The position numbers and the translations under genes are program-made. 64,000 bases of DNA from JBAYSY01 sp041675885 (GTDB lineage: Bacteria; Pseudomonadota; Alphaproteobacteria; Rhodobacterales; Rhodobacteraceae): NCBI GenBank assembly GCA_041675885.1, contig JBAYSY010000004.1:26277-90276 (forward strand), written 5' to 3'. Positions 41,953 through 50,304 of the stretch are shown piece by piece; the first letter of the stretch is position 1; the number at the start of each line of letters is the position of its first letter. Under the pieces are notes generated by a model that searched no databases, was not told the origin of the DNA, and was given only the letters and a program-made list of their open reading frames with translations.

Positions 41953-42906
41953 TTGCGCGATCTCAGGATTCCCGACCAGCGCCACCCGGAAAAGGCGCAT
42001 CGCCCCGACAGCGAACAGCAGCCGCGCAAGCCCGCGTGGATCCGGGTGAAGGCCCCCGGCTCGCCCGGCTACAAGCGCACCCGCGACATCCTGCGCGACC
42101 AGAAGCTGACCACCGTCTGCGAAGAGGCGGGCTGCCCCAATGTCGGCGAATGCTGGGGCCAGGGCCACGCCACCATGATGATCATGGGCGAGATCTGCAC
42201 CCGCGGCTGCACCTTCTGCAACGTGGCGACCGGGCGGCCCGACGCGCTCGACGTGTTCGAGCCGGGGCGGGTGGCCCATGCGGTGCAGCAACTGGGCCTG
42301 AACCATGTGGTGATCACCAGCGTCGATCGCGACGACCTCGCCGACGGCGGGGCCGAACATTTCGCCCAGACGATCCGCGCCGTGCGCCACCGCGCGCCGG
42401 GGACGACGATCGAGGTGCTGACGCCCGACTTCCTGCGCTGCCCGCCCTCGGCGCTGGAGGCGGTGGTCGAGGCGCGGCCCGACGTGTTCAACCACAACCT
42501 GGAAACCGTGCCCGGCCTTTACCCCGAGGTCCGGCCCGGCGCGCGCTATTTCCACAGCCTGCGGTTGTTGCAGCGGGTGAAGGAACTGGACCCCGGCATG
42601 TTCACCAAGTCGGGGATCATGGTCGGGCTGGGCGAGGAGGCGCAGGCCGTGCGGCAGGTGATGGACGACATGCGCGCGGCCGATGTGGATTTCCTGACCA
42701 TCGGCCAGTATCTGCAACCGACGCCGAAACACCACCGCATCGACCGTTTCGTCACGCCCGAGGAATTCGCCGCCTATGAGAAAGCGGCCTTCGGCAAGGG
42801 CTTCCTGATGGTCTCGGCCACGCCGCTCACCCGGTCGAGCTATCACGCGGGCGACGATTTCGCCCGGCTGCGGGAGGCGCGTCAGGCGAAGCTCGGGCAG
42901 GGCTGA
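41953..42906 (+). CDS. lipA: Lipoyl synthase
   Basis: The 317-residue radical SAM enzyme inserts two sulfurs into octanoyl-E2. The auxiliary cluster ligands are C56, C61 and C67 (CEEAGCPNVGEC), and the radical SAM cluster ligands C82, C86 and C89 (CTRGCTFC). The C-terminal RSSYHAGD serine-containing motif that also binds the auxiliary cluster is intact. The start is TTG 41953, directly after GGGGGAGGCCCAGC; no ATG precedes the conserved region. Confidence 0.96.
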   Translation: MRDLRIPDQRHPEKAHRPDSEQQPRKPAWIRVKAPGSPGYKRTRDILRDQKLTTVCEEAGCPNVGECWGQGHATMMIMGEICTRGCTFCNVATGRPDALDVFEPGRVAHAVQQLGLNHVVITSVDRDDLADGGAEHFAQTIRAVRHRAPGTTIEVLTPDFLRCPPSALEAVVEARPDVFNHNLETVPGLYPEVRPGARYFHSLRLLQRVKELDPGMFTKSGIMVGLGEEAQAVRQVMDDMRAADVDFLTIGQYLQPTPKHHRIDRFVTPEEFAAYEKAAFGKGFLMVSATPLTRSSYHAGDDFARLREARQAKLGQG

Positions 42907-42949
42907 GGGGTCTGGTGCGGGGCTTGTGGCGGGTCGGGCAGGGGGCCGT

Positions 42950-43014
42950 CTGCCCCCCTCTTGGTCTGCGGCCAATTGTTCGCCGCTGAAAACCGTCCCC
43001 CGGACGGTTTTTTT
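42950..43014. repeat. Repeat family B, copy 2 (reverse orientation)
   Basis: Read on the minus strand it is a hairpin followed by CAGCGGCGAACAATTGGCCG and then CAGACCAAGAGGGGGG, nearly identical to copy 1. The hairpin arms (AAAACCGTCC/GGACGGTTTT) differ completely from those of copy 1, yet pair perfectly. Confidence 0.65.
42989..43014 (+). terminator. Intrinsic terminator of lipA
   Basis: AAAACCGTCC (42989-42998), a CCC loop and GGACGGTTTT (43002-43011) end in a run of seven Ts (43008-43014), 83 bp after lipA. It is the best Rho-independent terminator in the window and is built from the hairpin of repeat family B. Confidence 0.8.
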
Positions 43015-43025
43015 AACGCGGCTCA

Positions 43026-43055
43026 CCCCCGAGAGTATTTTTGGCAAGATGAAAT
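43026..43055. repeat. Repeat family A, copy between lipA and ccmG
   Basis: Contains GAGAGTATTTTTGGCAAGAT, matching the core found between mccB and mccA and upstream of gltX. Confidence 0.6.
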
Positions 43056-43121
43056 GCAGGAAGTGCCCGTAATACTCTTTCGCCTTGATACAAATGTCCC
43101 CGCCGGAGGGTGAGCGGCGTC

Positions 43122-43180
43122 TCGGAAACGTGCCAGTGGCACGTTTCAGCCGCGAACGGCGGCCCGGAGGCCAAATCCCG
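43122..43180. repeat. Repeat family B, copy 3
   Basis: A perfect 11-bp hairpin (GAAACGTGCCA at 43125-43135, TGGCACGTTTC at 43137-43147) is followed by AGCCGCGAACGGCGGCCCGG and AGGCCAAA, the degenerate counterpart of the B tail. Confidence 0.6.
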
Positions 43181-43269
43181 GCTTGCGGAAACGGAACGCC
43201 GGGCGGGTATCCCCCTCCCCGGCCGGTGGCTTCGCTCCCCGAAGGGCGCGCCCGCCCCCGGCAGATGAC

Positions 43270-43827
43270 TCAGCGGTTGCGCGCTTCCTCGATCGCCGGG
43301 CGGATCATCTCGTCCAGCACCCGCACCGTCACCGGCCCGGCGAAACGCAGGATCACCGTGCCGTCGCCGTCGATCACATAGGTCTCGGGCACGCCGTAAA
43401 CCCCCCAGTCCAGCGCCATGCGCCCCGAAGCATCGGCCCCCATGGTCGTATAGGGATCGCCGAGTTCATGAAGGAAGCCGAGCGCGTTCGAGGGGTTGTC
43501 CTTGTAGTTCACCCCATGCACCACCATTCCCTCATCGGCGAGGGTCTGAAGCTGCGGGTGTTCGACCCGGCAGGGGGCGCACCAACTGGCCCAGAAGTTC
43601 AGCAGCGTCACCTCGCCGTCGCGCAGCGCGGCATCGGTCGTCAGCACCCCGTCGCCCAGCGGCACCACCTGCACCGCGGGGGCCTGGCGCCCGGCGATGG
43701 CCGAGGGCAGGCCGTCGGGGTCGTCGCGCTGCATCCCGAAAAAGAACAACCCCGCCAGCAGCCCGAACAGGGCGGGCGGCAGGATCACCAGCAGCGGAAC
43801 CTTCTTCTTCGCCGGTTCTTCAGCCAT
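43270..43827 (-). CDS. ccmG: Thiol:disulfide interchange protein CcmG (DsbE)
   Basis: The 185-residue protein has an N-terminal membrane anchor (about residues 11-31) and a periplasmic thioredoxin domain with active site W82-C83-A-P-C86 (FWASWCAPCRVEHP). GVYGVPETYVID carries the cis-proline. It reduces the haem-binding cysteines of apocytochrome c in system I maturation. The ATG at 43827 overlaps ccmD by 8 bp. Confidence 0.94.
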   Translation of the reverse strand: MAEEPAKKKVPLLVILPPALFGLLAGLFFFGMQRDDPDGLPSAIAGRQAPAVQVVPLGDGVLTTDAALRDGEVTLLNFWASWCAPCRVEHPQLQTLADEGMVVHGVNYKDNPSNALGFLHELGDPYTTMGADASGRMALDWGVYGVPETYVIDGDGTVILRFAGPVTVRVLDEMIRPAIEEARNR

Positions 43828-43990
43828 GTCCGGTCTCCTTCCTGCGCCGTGCCTCCATCTCCTCAAGCGCGCGGCGCACCCGCGCACCGCGCCACAGCGT
43901 CAGCGCGATCAGCAGGGCAAGCAGCCCCAGCGATACGATATAGGAGGCGGTCACCTCGCTTGAGTAACGTCCCAGATCGGGCAGCATCAT
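43820..43990 (-). CDS. ccmD: Haem exporter protein CcmD
   Basis: The 56-residue protein has one membrane helix (about residues 16-34, SYIVSLGLLALLIALTLW). A basic cytoplasmic tail (RGARVRRALEEMEARRRKE) is typical of CcmD. It starts with ATGATG overlapping the ccmC stop and runs into ccmG. CcmD holds CcmE in the CcmABC complex so haem can be released. Size, topology and position make the call despite the low information of such a short protein. Confidence 0.87.
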   Translation of the reverse strand: MMLPDLGRYSSEVTASYIVSLGLLALLIALTLWRGARVRRALEEMEARRRKETGHG

Positions 43991-44715
43991 CCCATCCTTT
44001 CACGTGCTTCCAGCGCCTTGAGGCGGCGGGCGCGAATCTCGGTGCGGGTGCGGATCAGCACCAGGGCGACGAACAGCAGCACGAAGCCCGCCATGGTCAC
44101 ATATAGCGGCATCCGGTAGACGATCGACATCCGCTCGCCGGGGGCGACCGACAGGGACGCGCCCTGATGCAGGCCCTGGTTCCAGAAATGCACCGCGTAG
44201 CGCGACAGGATCGCGAAGACCGAACCGACAAGGCACAGCACGCCGGTCAGGTCGGCGGCGGTGTCCGGGTCGTCCACCGCCTCCCACAGCGCGATATAGC
44301 CCAGATAGAACAGGCACAGGATCAGGAACGAGGTCAGCCGCGGATCCCAGGCCCACCAGGTTCCCCACATCGGCTGCCCCCAGAATGCGCCCGTCGCCAG
44401 CGCGATCAGCGTGAAGGTGAGGCCAATGGGCGCCGCCGCCCGCGCCGCCAGCGCCGAGACATGATGCCGCCGGATCAGCCAGACCAGCGAGGTCACCAGC
44501 ATCATCACCCAGGCGTTGATCGCCATCATCGCCGCGGGCACGTGCAGGTAGATGATCTTCACCGTCGATCCCTGCCGGAAGTCGTCGGGGGTGAAGAAAA
44601 AGCCCCAGACCAGCCCCACGACCAGACCCGCCGCCGCAAGCCCGACCGTCCAGGGCAGCAGCCGGGCCGAGGTCTGCATGAACCTCCGAGGATTCGCGTA
44701 TTCCCAGATTGACAT
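43987..44715 (-). CDS. ccmC: Haem exporter membrane protein CcmC
   Basis: The 242-residue protein has six predicted helices and the haem-handling tryptophan motif WGQPMWGTWWAWDPRLTS in a periplasmic loop. Flanking histidines are in IIYLHVPAA and YAVHFWNQ. It attaches haem to CcmE. It begins 54 bp after ccmB, in the same direction. Confidence 0.96.
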   Translation of the reverse strand: MSIWEYANPRRFMQTSARLLPWTVGLAAAGLVVGLVWGFFFTPDDFRQGSTVKIIYLHVPAAMMAINAWVMMLVTSLVWLIRRHHVSALAARAAAPIGLTFTLIALATGAFWGQPMWGTWWAWDPRLTSFLILCLFYLGYIALWEAVDDPDTAADLTGVLCLVGSVFAILSRYAVHFWNQGLHQGASLSVAPGERMSIVYRMPLYVTMAGFVLLFVALVLIRTRTEIRARRLKALEARERMG

Positions 44716-44769
44716 TGGTTCTACCTAGTTTCTCTGCAACGCCGGCTCAATTCACTAACACGCGAAAGC

Positions 44770-45426
44770 CTAACGCAGGTTGATACGGATTGCCGCAGCC
44801 GAAGCAAAGGGCAGAAGCGCCGCCACCCCGGCGGTGATGCCCGCAAGCAGCGCCAGCGGCGTGGCGGTGGAAAGCCCCTCGGCGCCGCGCTTGACGATCT
44901 CGGCCCCGAAGATCAGCGTCGGCACGTAGAGCGGCAGCACCAGAAGCGACATCAGCAGCCCGCCGCGCTTGAGCCCCACGGTAAGCGCCGCGCCGAACGC
45001 CCCGATCACCGAAAGCGCCGGCGTGCCGAGGGCGAGCGAGACGACCAGCCAGCCCTGCGCCGGAGCGGGCAGGTGCAGCAACACCCCGAGCACCGGGGCG
45101 GCGAAGGTCAGCGGCAGGCCCGTCACCGCCCAATGCGCCAGCGCCTTGACCGCCACCACGCCCTCAAGCGGAACCGGCGCCGTCGCCAGGAGATCGAGCG
45201 AGCCGTCCTCGTGATCGAGCGCGAAGATCCGGTCGAGCGACAAGAGGCAGGCCAGCAGCGCCGCCACCCAGAGCACGCCGGGGGCGATGGCCGCGAGCGT
45301 GGCGCTTTCCGGCCCCACCCCCAGCGGCACCAGAACGCAGACGATCAGGAAGAAGGCAAGGCCGAGGCCGAAACCGCCGCCCGCCCGGACCGCGATCCGC
45401 AGGTCGCGCAGGAGGAGGGCGATCAT
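44770..45426 (-). CDS. ccmB: Haem ABC exporter, permease CcmB
   Basis: The 218-residue membrane subunit has six predicted helices. Conserved CcmB segments are IFALDHEDGSLDLLATAPVP and LPLYVPTLIFGAEIV. ATG 45426 gives the family length. A longer in-frame frame upstream runs through a repeat and is not used. It acts with CcmA and CcmC. Confidence 0.95.
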   Translation of the reverse strand: MIALLLRDLRIAVRAGGGFGLGLAFFLIVCVLVPLGVGPESATLAAIAPGVLWVAALLACLLSLDRIFALDHEDGSLDLLATAPVPLEGVVAVKALAHWAVTGLPLTFAAPVLGVLLHLPAPAQGWLVVSLALGTPALSVIGAFGAALTVGLKRGGLLMSLLVLPLYVPTLIFGAEIVKRGAEGLSTATPLALLAGITAGVAALLPFASAAAIRINLR

Positions 45427-45487
45427 CGCGGCACTCCTGCCCGGCGGCGGCGCGGGTGGTGGTCGGGGGGGCCTCCGGCGGGGGGTG

Positions 45488-45540
45488 AGTGGCGAAAGAG
45501 AAAGGCTCCAGTGGAGCCTTTCCGCCACGAACGGGTGCCC
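45488..45540. repeat. Repeat family B, copy 4, between ccmA and ccmB
   Basis: Perfect 11-bp hairpin GAAAGGCTCCA (45500-45510) with TGGAGCCTTTC (45512-45522), then CGCCACGAACGGGTGCCCC. It occupies the unusual 175-bp gap between two genes that normally touch. Confidence 0.6.
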
Positions 45541-45601
45541 CGTGGGCGCCCTGGACAAGGAAAGATGAAGTTGCAGGAGAACTGGGCGGGACGGGGCGCT
45601 G

Positions 45602-46249
45602 TCATGCGAAAGCCTCGTCGAAGGCGCCGGTGGTGCCGCCGGTCTCGGGCGGGCGGGCCTTGTAGGGGCCGAGGTCCAGCGTTTCGGCCTCGTCCAGCCC
45701 GAGGTCGATATGGGTGGCGATCAGCGCCGCGCCGCCCCCGGCCAGATGCACCCGCACCACATCGGCGAACAGCGCGACCGATGCGATGTCGAGCGAGACC
45801 GTGGGTTCATCCAGCATCCAGACCGGCCGCCCGGTGACCAGCAGCCGCGCAAGCCCGAGGCGGCGTTTCTGCCCGGCCGAAAGGTTGAACGCGCGGCGGT
45901 CGCGGAACGGGGCGAGGTTCATGCGGTCAAGCGCCGCATCCGCCGCCGCCGGGCCAAGCCCGTGAACCGCCGCCCAGAACCGCAGGTTCTCGATGGCGCT
46001 CAGCGTGGGCTTGAGTCCATCGGCATGGGCGGCATAGGCCGCCCCCTCGGGCGCAAGGCCGACGGTCCCGGCGATGGGCGGCTGAAGCCCGGCAAGGCTG
46101 CGCAACAAGGTGGTCTTGCCGCAACCGTTCGGCCCGCGCAGCACCAGCGCCCGGCCCGGGACGACGGAAAACGACAGCCCTTCCAGCAACGGCACCCCGC
46201 CACGGGCGACGGCAAGCCCCTCGGCCACCAGCAGGGGGCGCGTGTTCAT
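45602..46249 (-). CDS. ccmA: Haem ABC exporter, ATP-binding protein CcmA
   Basis: The 215-residue ABC ATPase has Walker A GPNGCGKTT, signature LSAGQKRRL, Walker B VWMLDEP and the switch histidine ATHIDLG. ATP hydrolysis drives release of holo-CcmE. ATG 46249 is chosen over an in-frame ATG 36 bp upstream because it begins the conserved domain. CcmE, CcmF and CcmH are not in this window. Confidence 0.96.
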   Translation of the reverse strand: MNTRPLLVAEGLAVARGGVPLLEGLSFSVVPGRALVLRGPNGCGKTTLLRSLAGLQPPIAGTVGLAPEGAAYAAHADGLKPTLSAIENLRFWAAVHGLGPAAADAALDRMNLAPFRDRRAFNLSAGQKRRLGLARLLVTGRPVWMLDEPTVSLDIASVALFADVVRVHLAGGGAALIATHIDLGLDEAETLDLGPYKARPPETGGTTGAFDEAFA

Positions 46250-46308
46250 GCGGCCCGCCTGCGCGCCGGGGCCTGCGGGTGCCACTCCACCAAGGTCACA
46301 TCATTCCC

Positions 46309-46340
46309 CTTCATCTTTCCGGAAATACCCCCGGGGGGGT
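46309..46340. repeat. Repeat family A, copy upstream of ccmA
   Basis: Read on the minus strand it contains GGGGGTATTTCCGGAAAGAT then GAAGGGG, a diverged family A copy lying 60-90 bp before the ccmA start, within the likely leader or promoter region. Confidence 0.5.
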
Positions 46341-46416
46341 CGGGGGGGGCGGCCCCCCGGCTGTTCCGGCTTGTTCGCGCCGCCAACCTAGCCGATCCGC
46401 CGGACGGGCGGAAGGC

Positions 46417-46773
46417 TCAGACCGGGATCAATGCTGCGGCAATCCGGCGCCCTTCGGCAAGGCAGATGTTGTAGCTGCGGCAGGCGGCGGCGGAACTCAT
46501 CGTCTCGATGCCGATCCCGGCCTCTTCCAGTGCCGTGCGGAACGGGGCGGGCAACGGGGCGATCTCGGGCCCGGTGCCGACGAACAGCACGTCGATCAGC
46601 CCGGCGACGGCAAGGAACGGGGCCGGATCGGCCGGCCCGGCCCAGGGTGCGACGCCGCCGGGCAATACGGCCAGCGCGCCGCGATGCACCTTTCCGGCGA
46701 TGCGGAAGAAGCCGGGGCCGTAGCCGTCAACCGGCGGCGGGCCGGAATAGGCGATCTCGTCGAGGCTGGGCAT
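46417..46773 (-). CDS. Mth938-like (NDUFAF3/DUF498 family) protein
   Basis: The 118-residue single-domain alpha/beta protein starts with IAYSGPPPVDGYGPGFFRIAG. It contains VLFVGTGPEIAPLPAPFRTAL and ends in the block CRSYNICLAEGRRIAAALIPV, a pattern of the Mth938/NDUFAF3 family. The mitochondrial member assists complex I assembly; the bacterial role is not settled. It lies 167 bp upstream of ccmA on the same strand. Confidence 0.83.
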   Translation of the reverse strand: MPSLDEIAYSGPPPVDGYGPGFFRIAGKVHRGALAVLPGGVAPWAGPADPAPFLAVAGLIDVLFVGTGPEIAPLPAPFRTALEEAGIGIETMSSAAACRSYNICLAEGRRIAAALIPV

Positions 46774-46930
46774 GGTGTCGGTCCTGTCCGGTTTCCACGC
46801 GCCTTGTAACCCGGAATCCGGCGCGGGGCGAGGGGGCGGGGAACCGCAGCATGACGCCCGGTCGCGGATACGGGCCCCGCCCCGCCCGGAACAGCCGCGT
46901 CAGCATCCCGGGCCGCGCGGGCCGATCCGT

Positions 46931-48322
46931 TCAGCGCGCGGCGCCCTTGCCGCGGTTGCGGCGGCGGCGCGGGGCCTCGCTGCCGCCGGGTTTGTCCTGC
47001 CCCTGGGTCTGGCCCTGACCCTGTGCCGCCCGGGGTTTCCCCGGCTTGCCCTGCGCGGGTTTCGCCTGCCCGCCGGGGCGGGCCGGGGGCTTGCCGGGGC
47101 GGGTCCGTTTCGGACCCTGCGCCGGGCGGGCGGGTTTCGGCGGTGGGATGTCCGAGGCGGGCGGCGTGCCCCCGGCGACCTCAAGCCGGTGGCCGATCAC
47201 CTTCTCGATGGCGCGCAGCTCGCCGATCTCGGCGGGCGCGCAGAAGGCCACCGCCCGGCCCGCCGCCCCGGCCCGCGCGGTGCGGCCGATGCGGTGGACG
47301 TAGTTGTCGGGCACGTTCGGCAGGTCGTAGTTGTAGACGTGCCGCACGATGGGAATGTCGATTCCGCGCGCCGCCACGTCGGTCGCCACCAGCACCTTGA
47401 GCGTGCCGTCGCGAAACGCCTTCAGCGTGGCCTCGCGCTGGTTCTGGCTCTTGTTGCCGTGGATCGAGCCCGCGGCGAAGCCCCAGCTTTCCAGCAGCTT
47501 CTTCAGTTTCTCGGACCCGTGCTTGGTGCGGCCGAACACCAGCGCGGCCTCTTCCGGGTGGCCGAGCAGCAGCGATTCCAAGAGTTTCGCCTTGTCGCCC
47601 TGATTGACGAAATGCACCGACTGGGTGATCCGGTCGGCGGTCCTGCCGGGGGGCGAGACCGCGACCTTCACCGGATCGCGCAGGTAGGTGGCGGCAAGGT
47701 CTTCGATCAGCTTCGGCATGGTGGCCGAGAACATCAGCGTCTGGCGTTTCATCGGCAGGTGGCGGGCGATCTTCCGCAGCGCATGGATGAAGCCCATGTC
47801 GAGCATCTGGTCGGCCTCGTCCAGCACCAGATAGCCGGTGTGCTCAAGGCTCAGCGCGCCGCGTTCCAAAAGGTCGATCAGCCGCCCCGGCGTCGCCACC
47901 AGAATGTCGGTGCCGCGCGCCAGCCGTTCGGTCTGGCGGTTGAGCGAGGCACCGCCGGTCACGCAATAGACCTTGGCGGGACTTCCCTTGGTGAACAGTT
48001 CCAGATGTTCGGCGATCTGCGCCACCAGCTCGCGCGTGGGGGCAAGGATCAGCGCCCGCACCCGGCGCGGCGGCGGCGGATGGCCGATCCCGAGGATACG
48101 CTGCAACAGCGGCAGGCCGAAGGCCGCGGTCTTGCCGGTTCCGGTCTGCGCCAGCCCCATGAGGTCGCGCCCGGCGAGGATCTCGGGGATCGCGCGGATC
48201 TGGATCGGGGTGGGGGTGGTGAAACCGCTGCGTTCGAGCGCGGTCAGAAGGTTCGGGGCAAGCCCGAGAGAGGCGAAGGAGGTCAGGGTCTGGCCTTTCG
48301 TGGAATACCGGGAGCGGCGCAT
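46931..48322 (-). CDS. rhlE: DEAD-box RNA helicase (RhlE-type)
   Basis: The 463-residue helicase has a Q-motif near GFTTPTPIQIRAIP and motif I AQTGTGKTAA. Motif II is DEAD in LVLDEADQMLDMGF, motif III is SAT, and motif VI is HRIGRTARAG. The last 90 residues are a low-complexity basic tail rich in Pro, Gly, Lys, Gln and Arg that probably binds RNA. It likely unwinds structured RNA in ribosome assembly or decay. The symbol is by family resemblance. Confidence 0.92.
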   Translation of the reverse strand: MRRSRYSTKGQTLTSFASLGLAPNLLTALERSGFTTPTPIQIRAIPEILAGRDLMGLAQTGTGKTAAFGLPLLQRILGIGHPPPPRRVRALILAPTRELVAQIAEHLELFTKGSPAKVYCVTGGASLNRQTERLARGTDILVATPGRLIDLLERGALSLEHTGYLVLDEADQMLDMGFIHALRKIARHLPMKRQTLMFSATMPKLIEDLAATYLRDPVKVAVSPPGRTADRITQSVHFVNQGDKAKLLESLLLGHPEEAALVFGRTKHGSEKLKKLLESWGFAAGSIHGNKSQNQREATLKAFRDGTLKVLVATDVAARGIDIPIVRHVYNYDLPNVPDNYVHRIGRTARAGAAGRAVAFCAPAEIGELRAIEKVIGHRLEVAGGTPPASDIPPPKPARPAQGPKRTRPGKPPARPGGQAKPAQGKPGKPRAAQGQGQTQGQDKPGGSEAPRRRRNRGKGAAR

Positions 48323-48788
48323 GGCCGCGCGCCGCCCCGCAGGACAGCATGTCAGCGCCGCACATGGGGGGAAACGCAGCGCAAGTCAAGCCGTGGTGCG
48401 ATTCGCGGGGTGCTTGCGGTGGTCGATGGCGGCGCGGGTGGTGCGCTTCTGCACTGGAGCGCAACATTCGCCCCCGCGCACCACTTGCCCGGACTCAAGG
48501 CGCGTCACGCGCCCCGCCGGGCAGCGGCCGACCGCCCGCGTCACGCCGCAGGCGTGCCTTCGGCACGTCACGCCGCAGGCGTGCCTCGGCACGACGGCGG
48601 GCGCTGCCCTTTGTTGTGCAGGAAACCGGCGGGGGCGGTGACTGAAATCGCCCGGCCTGCGGGTTCATGCCGGAAGGGCGACGGATCATTGGTGAGCGCA
48701 CTTGAGATCGGCGGCCTCGCGGCCTAGGCTCCCGCCGCAGCCGTGCGGGCCGGAGCCCGGAGCGGGACATATCAACCGGAGAGTCCAG
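48323..48788. other. Repeat-rich divergent region between rhlE and pepA
   Basis: 466 bp with no supported gene. It contains a full copy of repeat family C (about 48482-48625). In its centre is a tandem duplication of a 26/27-bp unit (48540-48566 and 48567-48592). Promoters for both flanking genes must lie here, but I cannot assign them. Confidence 0.6.
48482..48625. repeat. Repeat family C, copy between rhlE and pepA
   Basis: Opens with TTGCCCGGACTCAAGGCGCG, TCACGCGCC and GCCGGGCAGCGGCCGACCGC. It closes with GCGCTGCCCTTTGTTGTGCA. The ends are the reverse complement of the main copy before rpsB; the centre is different. Confidence 0.6.
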
Positions 48789-50261
48789 ATGACCACGCCT
48801 GTTGCAATCCAGTTCAGTGAGACCGACCTTGAGGCCCTGGCGGGGGCCGGGGGCCGGGTGGTGGTCTTTGCCGGTGCCTCGGGCGCGAAGGGCCCGGTGG
48901 GGCGGCGGGTCAACCGGCTCACCCGTGGCGCGCTCGACCGTTTCACCGCCTCGCCCGCCTTCGCCAAGCTGAAACCCGGCGAGGCCGCCGACCTCACCTG
49001 GCCGGGCGGCATGGCCTGCGAGGCGGTGCAGGTGGTGCGGCTCGACCCGCGCGCGGGCGTGGCCGAGGCGCGCAAGGCCGGTGCGGCCATCGGCGCGAAA
49101 CTGGGCGAAGGGGGCGCGCTGGTGCTGGCCGGGGGCCACGCGCGGGCGGCGGAGATTTCCTTCGGACTTGCGCTGCGGGCCTATGCCTTCGACACCCACC
49201 GCACCGGCGAGAAGAAGGCCCCCGGCCCGGTCACGCTGATGGTGAACGCCCCCGAGGCGGTGGCGGCGACGGCGAAACCGCTTGCCGCGCTGGCCGAGGG
49301 CGTGTTCTTCACCCGCGATCTGGTCTCCGAACCCGCCAATATCCTGACCACCGACGATTTCGCCGCGCGGCTCGCCGTCATGCAGGAACTGGGGCTGGAG
49401 GTCGAGATCCTGGAAGAACCGCAGCTTGCCGAACTGGGCATGGGCGCGCTTCTGGGCGTGGGGCAGGGGTCGGAAAGCCCCTCCAAGGTGGTGGTGATGC
49501 GCTGGCAAGGGGGCGGCGAGGAGGCGCCGCTCGCGCTCGTGGGCAAGGGGGTGGTGTTCGACACCGGCGGCATCTCGATCAAGCCCGCGGGCGGGATGGA
49601 GGAGATGACCATGGACATGGGTGGCGCCGCCGTGGTCGCGGGCGTGATGCGCACGCTGGCGCTGCGGAAGGCGAAGGCCAATGTGGTGGGGCTTGTCGGG
49701 CTGGTCGAGAACATGCCCTCGGGCAAGGCGCAGCGGCCGGGCGATATCGTGCGCTCGATGAAGGGCGACACGATCGAGGTGATCAACACCGACGCCGAAG
49801 GGCGGCTCGTCCTTGCCGATGTGCTCTGGTATGCGCAGGATCGTTTCAGCCCCTCGGGGGTGATCGACCTCGCCACGCTGACCGGCGCGATCATCGTGGC
49901 GCTGGGGCATGAGAACGCGGGCGTCTTCTCGAACGACGATGCGCTCTGCGACGCCTTCCTCAAGGCGGCGGCGGCCGAGGGTGAGGGCGCCTGGCGGATG
50001 CCCCTGGGCGAGGGCTACGACAAGAAGATCAAGTCCGATCTTGCCGACATGAAGAACACCGGCGGGCGCGACGGCGGCGCGGTGACGGCGGCGCAGTTCC
50101 TGCAACGCTTCATCAGGCCCGACACGCCCTGGGTCCATCTGGACATCGCCGGGACCACGCTGGGCAAGGCGGCCACCGACCTCGCGCCCAAGGGGGCGAC
50201 CGGCTGGGGGGTGCGGGCGCTCGACCGGCTGATCCGGGACCGTTACGAGGACAGGGGCTGA
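48789..50261 (+). CDS. pepA: Leucyl (M17) aminopeptidase
   Basis: The 490-residue cytosolic aminopeptidase needs two metal ions. The hallmark NTDAEGRL is present. Other metal and catalytic residues lie in LVGKGVVFDTGGISIKP and DMGGAAVVAG. ATG 48789 follows GGAGAGTCC. It could finish degradation of leucine-rich peptides. In some bacteria PepA also binds DNA; nothing here shows that. Confidence 0.96.
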   Translation: MTTPVAIQFSETDLEALAGAGGRVVVFAGASGAKGPVGRRVNRLTRGALDRFTASPAFAKLKPGEAADLTWPGGMACEAVQVVRLDPRAGVAEARKAGAAIGAKLGEGGALVLAGGHARAAEISFGLALRAYAFDTHRTGEKKAPGPVTLMVNAPEAVAATAKPLAALAEGVFFTRDLVSEPANILTTDDFAARLAVMQELGLEVEILEEPQLAELGMGALLGVGQGSESPSKVVVMRWQGGGEEAPLALVGKGVVFDTGGISIKPAGGMEEMTMDMGGAAVVAGVMRTLALRKAKANVVGLVGLVENMPSGKAQRPGDIVRSMKGDTIEVINTDAEGRLVLADVLWYAQDRFSPSGVIDLATLTGAIIVALGHENAGVFSNDDALCDAFLKAAAAEGEGAWRMPLGEGYDKKIKSDLADMKNTGGRDGGAVTAAQFLQRFIRPDTPWVHLDIAGTTLGKAATDLAPKGATGWGVRALDRLIRDRYEDRG

Positions 50262-50304
50262 TCGCCGCCGCCCGTGCCAGGCTGACCGTGAACAGGAGAG
50301 GGTG

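Larger units (their letters stand above)
42907..43269. other. Repeat island between lipA and ccmG
   Basis: 363 bp with no supported gene. It consists of repeat B copy 2 (reverse orientation), one copy of repeat A (43026-43055) with a partial inverted half near 43070-43080, and repeat B copy 3 (43122-43180). The lipA terminator is part of B copy 2. Confidence 0.65.
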
